From: Sarcocystis neurona
Lineage: Eukaryota; Apicomplexa; Conoidasida; Eucoccidiorida; Sarcocystidae
DNA: 64,000 nt
Assembly: GCA_000727475.1 (NCBI GenBank)
Contig: KL647296.1
Location: forward strand, 2,997,960-3,061,959
Direction of reading: 5' to 3'
Position numbers and translations under genes: made by a program. The notes beneath the pieces were generated by a model. It was given only the letters and a program-made list of their open reading frames with translations, had not been told where the DNA came from and ran no database searches. Positions 9,441 through 21,600 of this stretch are shown piece after piece (the stretch's first letter is position 1; each line of letters begins with the position of its first letter).

Positions 9441-12060
9441 GGTGGTGCCACGTATACCCATCGACTTGTGCGGGTTTCTGCCACACACACGATTGTTCAC
9501 ATGGGAGTAAAAATGCTCCTGAAAGCTGTTCCCCTGCTGCTACTGTTGCTGTTGTGGCAGCACCGTCGCTCTCCCTCACTATTGTCTTGCTCCTGCTACT
9601 CTCCTGCTGCTGCTCTGGAGTCTGACTCTGTTGTTGTTGCTGTTGTTGTTGTTTGAGTTTACTGCTGCGCTTGAGTCTGCTGCTGCTGCTGAGACTGCTG
9701 CTGCCGTTGACTCTCTTTTCTGCTGGGCAGGTACTGCACACCTGTCACTCTCCACATCCACGTTGCAACAAAAGGCAGTAAGATACCACACGAGTCCCGT
9801 CATCTTTACATAAGCAGATTATCGATTTCTGCTGCTGCAACAGCATTCTGCGATGTTGTATTGCTGCGGCTGGACTTCACTTCTGTCTGTGGCTGTGTAC
9901 TGACCACGTCCTCCCTGCTACTCTTAAAACGAGCCAGAAGGCCTATTGCTGCTGCACTAGAGAATATAAACCGGAGAGCGTTCTTCGTGTACTCCTCCTG
10001 TTGCTCTGCCCATGCGTTGTGGCTGCTGCTGTTTTCCAAGTTGCTGCTTCTCCTCTCATGTTGTTGTGTGCGTGTGTTATTGCAGCTACTCACCTACCCG
10101 CAAGGCTTCTTTCTGCTGCAGTAGAGAGCAGAAGCCCGAGAGGGTTCTCCTTTTTTTCCTCCTGTTGCTCTGCCTATGCTCTGCGGCTGTGGCTGTTCTC
10201 CAAGTTGCTGCTGCTCCTCTCCTGTTGGCGTTGTGTGCAGCTTTTGCTGCAGCTGCATTTGCTGCTGCTGCTGTTGCTGCGCCGGTGCTGCGGCCGCGTG
10301 TCTTTGAGCCCTGCTACACACCGCGCGGCTACCGCTGCCGCTGTTCCTGAGGAAGAGAAGAAGCCCGAGCTTTCTCCATCTTCTGCTGTGACGGCTGTTT
10401 GCCTGGGAGAGACGCCATTGCGTCTGCACTTTTTTGTCGAACTGCGTTATTGTCGTCCTTTTTCTCTCGGACACTTCCCCTGCGTCAAAAATTTCCCATG
10501 CTACGCGCCACCGTCGGCCCCTCTGACAGCCCTGTCTTCTTCGGCATCTCCCCGGAACAAAACAGCAGAACAGCAGCAGCGCTTCCAGCGGCCACCGCAG
10601 CAGAACAGCAGCAGCGCCAGTTTTCCAGCAGCAGCTGCAGACAAATCACCATATCAACGTGCGTCATTTAAAAACCTGTGCCTCCTGTACAAAACGCAGC
10701 AGGAAAGCAGCAGCAGCACCGCTTGCGCAGCTCGCACAGAAGAGAGCCGCACAGCAGCACCGTGTCCACCAGCAGCAACACACAGCAGCAGCAGAAACAG
10801 CAACGGAACAACGCCAGCTGCCGTCCAGCAGCATATTTCTGACGTTGCACCAGTAGCAGCAGCAGCAGTCGCGTAGTGGTGTCTCGGCTTCTCCTTCTTC
10901 CCTCTTCCAGAAGTACCGTCCCTTTTGACCAGCACTACACCCACGAGGCTCGCACTGTTTGCATGTTACCTACGAGAGACATGCAGACTTGCTCCACACG
11001 TATCTGAAAATACTTGCGAGCAGACGTGTGTGCTACACACTCGTACACGGCGTCCGCTGCAAAAATTTACATATGTAGATATACAACGGGCGGATACGCG
11101 TAGGAGTGTACATATATATATATATATATACACTAGACAGAGATACATTACAAAAGTATGTATGTATATCTCTATATATTAAGCAGGCAAAGCGCGCAGC
11201 AACGCTTCGCGGCGTCGCTGCATGTTTTTCTCTGCCCCCTGCTAGTGCCACTCTTCCAGGAAATTTGCCCTTTTTCTCTCCCTCCTGCTGCTTCCGCTTC
11301 TTCTCCGCAGAGTAGTGCCACCGCACCTGCTCGAATCAAGTAGAGCAGAGGCAGCTTCGGCATCTGCAGCTCTTGCACCAGCAGCAGCAACAGCAAAGCA
11401 ATAGCAGCAGCAAAGCCGCAGCAACACGCCCAGGGGCAGAAGGAGGACGCATGAAGGAGGAGCAGCCACAGCCTCCGCAGCAGCCACAGCAGCAACATCA
11501 CCAGCAGCTGCAACATCACCAGCAGCTGCAACATCACCAGCAGCAATAGCAACAGCAGGAGCGCCGCAGCAACAGCAGCAACAGGAACGGCACCGACAGC
11601 AGCAACAGCAACAGCAGCTGCAACATCACCAGCAGCAATAGCAACAGGAGGAGCGCCCCACCAACAGCAGCAAGAAGAGCAACAGCAGGAACGGCAGCGA
11701 CAGGAGCACCGGCATCAATAGCAAGACCAGAAGCACGAGCAACGACAACGTACGCGGACGTACTACAGGAAGAAGAGAACAGGCACCCACAAATAAATGG
11801 GCATGCCTGTGCTATGCAGCAGCTGCAGCAGCAGCTTAATCTGCAGCAGCAATCGTTTGTGCAACCTCTCTTGTCTTCTGCCCTCTGTTGATTAACCGTG
11901 CGCGCGGCTTGTCTCTGGTGACTCTATCCGTTGCTGCTGCTGCTGCTGTGCCACCAGCCCTACCGCTGTTCAGATCGCAGCAGGAATAGCAACAGCAGCC
12001 TGCATCAATGCCAGCAGAGCCTCCTCGTCTCGCTTCTACTTGTAAAAAGAAAGTATTCAT
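9415..12060 (-). CDS. Hypothetical Gln/Ser-rich protein, four-exon model of about 343 residues
   Basis: I assembled exons 12060-11964, 10479-10098, 10043-9810 and 9733-9415; every junction is GT-AG and the codon phases agree (1, 2, 2). Introns 2 and 3 are short (54 and 76 bp; GTAGGT...AGCAG and GTAAAG...TGCAG). Intron 1 is 1.5 kb and CTG-rich on the coding strand. The start is an ATG (MNTFFLQVEARRGG). Exon 2 is basic and ends in a Gln run. Exon 3 holds a possible helix, ALRFIFSSAAAIGLLARF. The C terminus, WHHQPCTGCKK, carries a CxxC. No family is recognised. The last two junctions are convincing because protein-like sequence continues across them. The first exon is the weakest part. The plus strand is also open over 9.9-10.9 kb, so strand assignment is not certain. 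Confidence 0.42.
9994..10238. repeat. Diverged tandem duplication, copies about 164 bp apart
   Basis: A unit of about 80 bp beginning CCTCCTGTTGCTCTGCC is present at 9994-10073 and again at 10158-10238. One copy lies in exon 2 of the minus-strand gene; the other spans the end of its second intron and the start of exon 3. Confidence 0.75.
11055..11185. repeat. AT-rich microsatellite
   Basis: ACATATATATATATATATACAC-like steps, inside the proposed large first intron of the minus-strand gene. No coding character. Confidence 0.7.
11345..11720. repeat. CAG tract with AACATCACCAGCAGCTGC units
   Basis: CAG-rich DNA with a local tandem unit of 18 bp (CAGCAGCTGCAACATCAC) repeated around 11500-11540 and echoed near 11610. 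On the minus strand this reads CTG, which fits an intron of the minus-strand gene. No frame looks protein-like. Confidence 0.6.
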
Positions 12061-12208
12061 TTTTACGTGGCAGAGTCCCCAGCAGCTGGTGCTGCTACAG
12101 CACTTCCTGCAACGGCTCCCCTAGCAGCAGTTCCTACAGCTGCTTTGCTTCCACGCGACCGCTGGCCGTGCACGAACGTCGTGCGGCTGCTGCTGTTCTT
12201 CAGGCGGA
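12061..12208. promoter_or_regulatory. Candidate shared 5' region between divergent genes
   Basis: Only 148 bp separate the minus-strand ATG at 12060 from the plus-strand ATG at 12209. If both starts are right, this must hold the start-proximal signals for both genes. However, CTGTTCTTCAG at 12192-12202 is a good plus-strand 3' splice site, so the plus gene may have an upstream exon, in which case this is partly intron. No TATA-like or named element is identified. Confidence 0.25.
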
Positions 12209-14385
12209 ATGCATGCACTTTTTTCGCCCCTGCTGCAACGACAGCAGCGAGATGTCTCGCTGCCCCAGCAGCATCGCGGCAGCTCCGTGCAGCAACAGCA
12301 GCAGAATGTAGGAGCCGCGCAGCAACAGGGACTGTCCCCCGAGACAGAGCCCGACGTGGTAGCTGCTCTAACAAAAGCAGCTGAAAAGGCTTCACACACA
12401 GTAGTGGCCTCTCCGCTGCAACAGCTCGCCAGCGGCAGCAGCAACAGATGCAGGAGCAGCAGCAACAGGTGCAGCAGCAGCAGCAGCGACAGAAGCCGCA
12501 GCACCGACAGCAGCAGACGCAGCAGCACCGACAGCAGCAGGTACAGCAGAAGCAGCAACAGATGCAGCACCAACAGGTGCAGCAGCGGCAAAAGAAGGAG
12601 GAGGAGGAAACGCATGATATATGAGAGAGTCGGTGCAGTGGAGAAGCGGTCGGCCGGTCTCGTTGCTGTAGGAGGACGATCGTGCTGCACCCGTTTGCTG
12701 CCTGCTGCTGCTGCTGTTGCAGAGGTAATGAACGAGAGACAAGTTTCCCGGTCCTCCGCAGAGGCGTGGTTTATGGCTGCTCGCGAGCCTAGTCCCTGCG
12801 CTGCTGCTGCTGCTGCGCTTTGTGTGCATGTGCCGTGTGGGGTGGAGAGAGAGGAGCGCAGCAACGGCAGCAGCACTCCAGCAACAGCAGCAACAACACC
12901 GGAAGCAACAACAGCAGCAGCCACCGTAGAAACAGCTGTTGCTGCTGGCAGCTACTTGCTGTGTCTCAGTCAACAGCAGCAATGCACCTGTCCAACAGAC
13001 GCGCTACACGTCGGCCGCCGCTGGCGACGGCATTTCCACTTGCTGAAACAACAGCAGCAACAGCTGCTGCAGCACCAGGAGCAGCAGCCGCGTGACTCCC
13101 TGCGGTGCGATGCCGGCCACGTCAGCAGGGAGAGCAGCAGCAACAGGATGACTGGCGAGCAGCTGCTGCGCTCTCTGCCGCACCGGCGGTGGCAGGTGGA
13201 GTGGAGGAGGAGAAAACATGCCGCTACCTGCGCCCTGTATGCACTTCTTGAATCGCTGTTGCTACTTGAACAGCAACAACAGGGAGAGGAACAGCAGCAG
13301 GGCGAGCTGCAGCTGCAGCAACAGGAGAAAGACGACGGAATCCTGGCTCGCTTGCTGCTGAGAGTTGTAGAGGCGGTGCAGAGCGACCAGCAGCAGGTGG
13401 CGTTGGCAGAGGAAGCTGCTGCTGCTTTAGCTGCTCTCCCTGTTGAGGTAGTGGACATAGATGCCGCGTGGACAGATGCTGCGCCGCCTCTGCGTCAGCA
13501 GCAGCAGATAGACCCGCAGCAGCGGCGGGAGGATGGGGAGCGCGAGCGGCAGAGCGTCGCAGCAGAGCTGCTGCGCTATTCGATCAGCGCCGTGGATCCC
13601 TCCGCAGATAGTGCTGCTGCTGCTGCGGCTGACTCTTCCGTCCATCCGTCTCTGGTGCTGCATGCCCGTCGTGCTCCCCACACGACCAGCAGCAACCGGT
13701 CCCACACACTCGCTCTTGCTGCAGCTGTCGCGGCCGCCATTGCAAAAAGGGCCGCAGCAGCAGCACCAGCAGCAGCAGGAGCAGCAGATATCTTGGCCGA
13801 CCGAAGCACCCCCTGCGCGTGTTCCTCTGCGAAGAGAAGCAACAGTAGCGGCACAGACGGCAGCAGCAGCCCCCACAGCAGCAGCAGCACGAGCAGCAGC
13901 AGCAGCGGCAGGATGAAGAACAGCAGCAGGAAGGCTGCAGAGGAGGTGCTGTCGCAGTCAGGAGAGACTACCACAAGCGAAGAGGAGGAAGGGGAACGGC
14001 AGCAGGACGGGGGACGGCAGCAGCAGCAGACGACAGACGGCAGCGTGGAAAGGGCAGAGCGGCAGGAGGCGAGGAGATTGAGAGAAGAACTGCTGCAGCT
14101 CCCCCCGGCAGCTCCGTTTCTGTTGTTCGGATGTAAACAGCAGCTCCAGCAGGGGAGAGGGTGGCAGAGGCCTGCTGCTGCTGCTGTGGCTGTGGTTCAC
14201 GTGCAGTTGCATGCGCCGCTGCTGCCTGGCTGTCTGCAAAATGCAGACTGCAGCAGCCCCATTTCAGCCGCAGGCAGCAGCAGCAGCAGCACGAGAGATA
14301 GCAGTGCCAACAGCCCAAGCAACGCCAGACCACTTCACGATGATTTCTACGACCGTAGCAGCGACAGCAACAGCAGCGGCAGCTC

Positions 14386-14417
<32 letters not shown>

Positions 14418-17400
14418 GCAACAGCTCCAGCAGTGACGAGTGCAGCTCGTACAGTCGTCTGTGCGCGCTTTTTCCTTGCGAAGGCGGAGGTGACAGACGA
14501 AGAGGCACCGCTGCAGAGAGTGACCCGTGGGGCAGCGACGGGGTCGACGGCGATAGCAACAGTGACCCCACGAGCTGCAGCAGCAACAGCAACCTCGCCT
14601 GCGGCAGCAACGACAGCAGCAACAGACCCCACACATGCAGCCATTTCAGTAGCTGCTGCAGTCTAGCCCAGGGGAGGGTGATGCAGCTTGTCGTGCGGCT
14701 CCCCCATCTGCGCAGCTGTAGCGCTGGGGAACCCCACACCGACGAAACAGTTGCAGCAGCGCCCACAGCAGCAGGTCAAGCAGCAGCCTCAGCAGGTCCA
14801 GAAGCAGCCGCAGATGCAGCGTCTCACACAGCAGCTGCAGCTCTCGCAACACCAGCAACCGCGCGAACAGGAGAAGGAGGTGGGGAAGCAACAGCAAAGA
14901 CAGCAGCGGCCAACACAGCGGCAGGAAGCGGAAACTCGTTCTGCGAGTTGTTTAGGTGTTTGCTGGTGCATGCGGTGTGGTCCATGCGCGAAGGCGAAGC
15001 TGCTGTGTTCTTCGTTCCGCTGGCGCATGCAGGCAGCAGCAGCAGGAGCAGCAAGTGGCAGCGGCGGGCGCCCTTGCGTCCGGCTGCTGCAGCAGCAACC
15101 CCTACTGCAGGAGGAGCAGCAGTTCCTGCAGCAGCAGCGGGCGCAGCTGCCTCAAAGCGGCACGCAGGCTGCTGCTGCGGGTGCAGCTTCTTAAATCAAG
15201 TCCTGGCAGCAACGACCCCGCCACTGCTGCTCCCATGCGTCTTCTCCGTCCAGTTGCTAGGCTTCGCGCACCCGCCGTCGCCTGCGGATTATCGGCTGCC
15301 GGTCACAGACGTAGCAGCAGCAGCAGCAGGGGTAGCACACCTGCGGGAGCAAATTCGAGAGACGGAGGATTTGCAGCAGCAGGCGATCAACCGACTACTT
15401 CAGCTGCTGGCTGCCCAGCGGGAGTTGCTGCTGCTGGCCGAAGATTTGCAGCAGTTTGCAACGGTGGTAGCGACGTTGCTGCTGCTACCTTGCTTCCACT
15501 ACCTGCTGCTGCAGCTGCTTCACAGGGAGCTGCAGTGCATGCGTTTGCCAGGAGCAGCCGTCAGGGCTCTACAGACCCAGCACCAGGCAGCGGTCTTCGC
15601 CAGCTCGCTAGACGACTGGAGCAGCAGCGGCTGCAACAACAGCAGCAGAAGGCACGTTGCTGTCTCGGAGATTGCAGCCGCAGCTTTGCACAGTAGCAGC
15701 AACAGCACCAGCAACCGCGGAGGAGGAGGCAGCGACGCACACAACGACGCAGCAGCAGAGAAAGAAGAACAGCAACAGCAGCGACAATGCCAGCAGCACA
15801 CTCGCGGCAGCAGAGATACAAATGCAGAGGAATATCTTTCGACGGTGCCGTCTACTATCGCTCTTGCGGCAGCTGCTCCTCCTGCACCTGCTGCTGGTGC
15901 AGCTCCCGCTGGCGCAGCTCCCGCTGGCGCCCCTGCTGCAGCACCCGCTGCTGCTGCTGCTGCTTGTGCTGCTTCGTCATCGCCGGCTGCTGCAGCTTGT
16001 TCTGCGTCGCCGGCTGCTGGAGCTGCTTCTTCATCGCTGACTGCTGCAGCTGCCTCGTCTTCGCCGGCTGCTGTAGCTGCTCCTTCTTCGCCGGTGGCTG
16101 CCGCTGCTGCTTTTTCGGCCGCTGCTGCTGCTGCTGCGGGTGCTGCTGCTGCAGCAGGGAGGTGCATACCAGGAGGCAAGGGGGCCCTAAAACTAGGGAG
16201 ACGAGCTCGTAGCTGCTTGCATGCGTTAACAGAAAGCTCGCGCCACCGATCAGTCTCGCTTCTTTCTCGTTTCTCTTCTTCTGTCTCACTTCCTTCAGAC
16301 TCTGCTGTTGCTGCCACCCCTGCTGCTGCCGCCCCTCCTGCTGCTGCCGCCCCTCCTGCTGCTGCCGCCCCTCTTGCTGCTGGCGCCTCCCCTGCTGCTG
16401 TTCCACGTGGCACTGCTGCAGCTCCTGACGGCGAGGCTTCAACTGTCGCGAGCTCTTCTAGCATGACAGCAAGCTGTTCTTCTGCTCCTGGCCCTTTTGC
16501 TACTGCTGCTGCCAGCCGGGGCCGGCGGGAAGCTGCTGTTGCCGTTGAAGAAGCTGCGACAACGAGCAACAACAGCAGTAGAAGAGCAGCAGGGCGCCGG
16601 CCAGATATGCTGCGCTACACGGCGTTGCTAAAAGGAAAGTTTCTTGGCACTGCGTCTCTCCCTGCGTCTCCCGCCGGGGGCGCTGCTCCTGCACCAGCTG
16701 CTCCTGGTCCTCCTCCCGCTGCTCCTCCTCCTCCGCCGGCCGCACGACCTCCAGTCGCTGCTGCTGGCGATACAGCACTCCTGGCTCGTTCTGCTGCCGC
16801 TGCTGCTGCGACAGACACGCGGAGCGGCGTCTGCGGCGCCGAAGAGCAGCACACAATGCAGCAGCGCCCACATCCACAGCAGCAGCAGCAACAGCAGCAC
16901 CCCGTCCACCAGCAGCAACAGCAGCAACCGCCCCATCACGTGAAGCAGCAGCAGCAGCCCCCCGCCCGCGAGCAACAACATCAGCAGCACGAGTTAGAGC
17001 AGCAGCAGCAGCAGCCTCAGCATGAGCAGGAACAACAGCCGCGACACCAGGACGAGCAGCAACAGCAGGACGAGATCTGGGGAGTGTGCGAGAGGGCAGC
17101 AAACATTCTTCCCCTTGAGGACTGGGCAGCAGCAGTAGCAGCGTTGGAGCGACAGAGAGCGCTGTGTGGGGCTTCGCGGCAACAAAGGACGAGCAGCAGC
17201 AGCAGCAGATGCAGCACCCGTGACGAGTTGCACCGCCTCCGCGGCAGAGGCGACAGCAGCGACAACGAGAAGGCAGCCAACAGCAGCGACGAGGGAAAAA
17301 GAAGTTTTCCTGGCAGCAGCAGCAACAGCAAGAGTGGAGATGCAGCTGAGATTTTTCACTTGTTTACTGCGGGTGTCGTGCTGCAGGGGGTCTACTTTCG

Positions 17401-18579
17401 TATTGTTACAGATGCAGGGGAGTGGCAGCAACTGCATGCGGAGCGACAGGCTGCAGCAGTAGCTGCTGGCCTGCGCTTTGCCGGCCTGCTGCCGTGCCCC
17501 TCGCTCTTTTTACTGCTGGAGCTGGGGCTCCTCCGGCTTTTCGTTCTGCCGCTGCAGCAACAACAGCCCCTACAACCGAGCAGGCTTCCTGCTGCTCTTC
17601 AGAAGAAACCACCACAGAAGGAAGTGCTGCTTATGCCCCGCGCCTGGCTTGCTGCTGCTGCTGCTGCCGAGCGACAGCTGCAGGGTCACCAATCTGCAAG
17701 ACGCAGCGTCTTGGAAGAGGAAGAGCTGCAGCTGCAGCGCCTACTACAGCAGCGTGCGCCGCATGCGGATCCGACTGCCGCTGCCACACGCTCCCACCTC
17801 GTCCTTCTCCTCGACGAAGAAAAAGAAGCAGCAGCAGGAGGTCCGCAGGCAGCTGCAGATGCAGGGGGTCAGCATGCAGCTGCAGCAGCAGGTCCGCAGG
17901 CAGCTACAGCAGCAGGAGGTCCGCAGGCAGCTGCAGCAGCAGGAGATCCGCAGGCAGCTGCAGCAGCAGGAGGTCCGCAGGCAGCTGCAGCAGCAGGAGG
18001 TCCGCAGGCAGCTGCAGCAGCAGGAGGTCCGCAGGCAACTGCAGCAGCAGGAGGTCAGCAAGCAACTGCAGCAGCAGGAGGTCCGCAGGCAGCAGCAGTG
18101 GCAGAAAAGTTAGGAGCGTTTTATGGCGCTGCAGCGTTTCAACGCGTGCCCGTCTCTCGTTCGCTGCGGCGTCTGCAGGCAGAAGTACGTGGTTGTATAG
18201 AGATAGACAGCAGCAGCAGGTGGGGGAAGAAATATGAGAGCGGGAGCCCCACCAGCAGCAGCAGCAAGGAGGAAGAAAAAGAAGAGAGGAGGAGGAGCAG
18301 CAGCAGGGGAGAGAAGAGGCACAGCTGCAGCAGGGGCGCGGAAGCAAACATCAGCAGCGACAGTTGTAGCGGAGGAAAGCCCAGCAGCAGGAAGGCGGGA
18401 ACGAAAGCAGAGCAGCAGCAGCAGCAGCAAGACCGGTGCAGAACAGAGAAGCTCAAGGAAGAAGCTGTAGCAGGTGTGCAACATGCAGCAACAAGAAACC
18501 TTTTCACGTGCGCGCTACGTACGACCAGCAGCAGCGTCAGCCGCGGCAGGAGCAGCCGCGACAGCAGGAGCAGCAACAG

Positions 18580-18611
<32 letters not shown>

Positions 18612-21600
18612 GCAGCAACAGTGGCAGCAGCAACAGCAGCGACAGCACCAGCAGCAACAGCAGCAGCAGTAGAAGCGTTTCACCGAGTGAACGGGTTCCG
18701 AGCAGCAGCCGCGTGAAGGAGAGGCCTGGTGAAGAGGAGAGTTGCTGCAGCAAGGCGCACGAATTTTTCTTAGATCTTGGTGTCCTTCACGCCTTAAAAT
18801 CTGGAGCAGCAGCGGCGGCAATGCAGAAGGCGCATGCTCTGCAGCTAAAATTGCTGCTTCCGCTGCTGCCGGTCCCAGGCTGCGGAGCTCCGCTTTCGGC
18901 GTTTCTTGCGCGCAATGGCGGCGGCTGCTGCAGATGCTGCTGCAGTAGCAAGAGCAGCAGGAAGAGCCGCGACAGATGCTGGAGTGGCGGGAAGCTGCAG
19001 CAGATGCTGCTTAAAGTCGGGCGGCCAGCAGCAGCAGCTCCTTCGCTGCGAATTCTCGACGAAGGGGAAGCAGAGGCAGCAACGAGAAGAGAAGGAGGAA
19101 GAAGAGGGGCCGCAGCAGTGGGGAGTTCAAAAGCTGCAAGCGGCTTGCGCTGCAGCACGTATTCGCTGCTGCTCAAGATTGTACAGGGCAGCAGCAGAGG
19201 TGAGAGCAGCAGCAGCAGAGGGACTGCCTACGAGAACAGCAGCGGAGCGGAAGGAAGCGGTCCGAGCAGCGGGGAGAGCTGCTTGAAGCTTGAGGCCAGT
19301 TCTTCCGAGAGCAGCTGCGTATGTTATCACTGGTTCACGCTGCGGCCGGTGCAGGGCAGCAGCAAGAGACTAGCAGCAGCAGTAGGGGAACGCGACTCTG
19401 CGGCAGAGCGTCTTAACGAGGAGCAGCAGCAACAACTGCAGCCGGTTCCACGACAGCAGCAGCAGAGGCAGCAGGAGTTCTCTTGTCCTGCAGGACGCGG
19501 TGGAAGCAGCTCTGCCGAAGGGACAAAGCGATGCTGCTGCTGCTGCGGCGGCCGCGGCCCCACAGGGAGCTGCGCCAGTGACAGCAGCGACAGCTGCAGC
19601 TCCTGCTGCAGCAGCGGGGCAGGTAGAAGGGCAAGTGTAGAAGTGTGTGGCTTCCTCTGTCGTGCGCAGCTGCTGCCCCTCGTGCAAAGCAGCGGCAGCA
19701 CCAGCAGCAGCCCAGACAGGAGCAGCAGCAGCAACACCGATAGCAACAGCAGCAGCAACAGCAGCGACCTGGATGGCAGAAGCAGCAGCAGCAACAGAAA
19801 CACGTGTGCAGCAGCTGCTGCTGAAGCGGGGACATGCGCTCTGCTGCTGACTCTGGCACCTCCATACATGCAGCGCCCGGGGAGTGCAACTTCCGCTGTT
19901 GGCGCCCTGGAGCAAGCAGCAGCAGCACGAGACCGCCTCGCAGACGCGACAGCAGGAGAAGGAGAAGACAGACCTCCAGCAGCTGCCATTTTTGGCGGAA
20001 GGGGGAGAGGACAAGAAGAAGGCAGTCTTCGAGCACGTGATGGAGGTCCACTGGCAGCAGGAACGGTAGCGGAGAGGTCTGCAACATCAGCAACACTGAG
20101 GCCGCCGAGCAGCGGCAGCACGGCAGGAGGTGGCCCTGCAGAGACAGCGGTGCTGCGGTGGGGAAGCAGCAGCAGCAGCAGCACCAAAGAGAGCAGCACC
20201 AGGAGAGTCTGTGAGATGGCACGAGGCAGGAGCCGCATGCACCTGCGTGCGGCTGTCAAGAGGCTGCTGCAGCAGCTGCTGCTAACAGAAGCTGCTGAAC
20301 AGCTGACCTCCCCTGCGGAGCTGCGGGCTGCGCTGCATCGGTACCACCTCCCCGTCAATATAAGCGAGTGGCTGCTGCTGGATGAGCTGCTGCGCCAGCA
20401 ACAGTGTCCAGAACAGCGGCAGCATCAACGCCGAGCAATTGCAGCGCGACTGCAGCAGGTAATTGCTGCCGACTTACTTGCTGCTGCCGTCAAACGTGCG
20501 ATGCGCCAGCGGGCGCAGCAGCAGATGCTGCTGCTGCAGCGGCAGCCGCCTCTTTGCTGCAGCAGAGGCAGCGGCAGCAGCAGCGTAGGAAGACGCATAA
20601 CAAGAGACAGCAGCAGCGACAGCGGCAGAGAGAGAGAAACCACCAGCAGCCGGAGCCAGAGACTCCCCGCAGATCCCCGCAGCAGCAGAAGCCGAGACGC
20701 ATGCGGCGGTCCCGGCGTCCCAGACTTTGCAGCCGCTCTCCAAGTATTAAGACGCTGGCTTGAAAATGAGCCTCCCCTGCAGCAGCAGCAGCAATATGAA
20801 GGCGGGGAGGTGCAACATCAGCAGCGTGAGCAGCACATGGGGTTGCAGCTCCAGCAGCATCAGCAGCACGCAGAAGACGTGGAGAAAAAGAAGCAGCAGC
20901 AGGACTCAGAACACCAGCAGCCGGTGCTGCGCTGCCGGGAGGGACAGCCCGACCCGCATCCACAGCAGCAAAAAGAAGAAGAAGAGGAACTATGCATGCT
21001 CGTTTACACTTGTCTCGGCCTGGGCATTGTGCACACTCTGAGATTTTCTTCTCTCTCCAGCAGCTTCCCTGAGCTGCTTGCTGCCGCTGGTGCAGCTCTT
21101 CACACAACAGCAGCAACAACAGGGAGAGGAGCGTCAGCAGCAGGAGGGTTGACGGCAGCCGCAGGAGAACGAGAAGCACCAGGACGCGGTGCAAGCAGCG
21201 TGCGGACGATCCACCCAACAGTAGCAGCAGGAGCGGCGGTAGGGAACACTGCTGCTGCGTCGCATCTGCTGCTGTTGCGCCGTGCCCTGTGCTATCACCT
21301 TGGCATTGCTGCTCTACCTCCTGGAGCGGTCTGCACAGCAGCAGCAGCAGGAACAGCAAACAGAGCAGGAGCAGCAGTAGTAGGCGCCCGAGGCGAGCCT
21401 AAACGGGCAGCAGCAGAGAGAGAAGAGAGTCCCTGCATGCGGCTGCTGCCGTGGCTGCGGCCGCGTCTAAAAGCGTTGGTAAGCCCCACAGACATTGCGT
21501 TGGAGTCGCTGGCAACGGCAGAATTGCTGCTGCAAGTGGCGAGTCAACCTTGCTGCAGCAGCTGCAGCAGCAACTGCGGCGGCAGAAGAAACGGCGGCAG

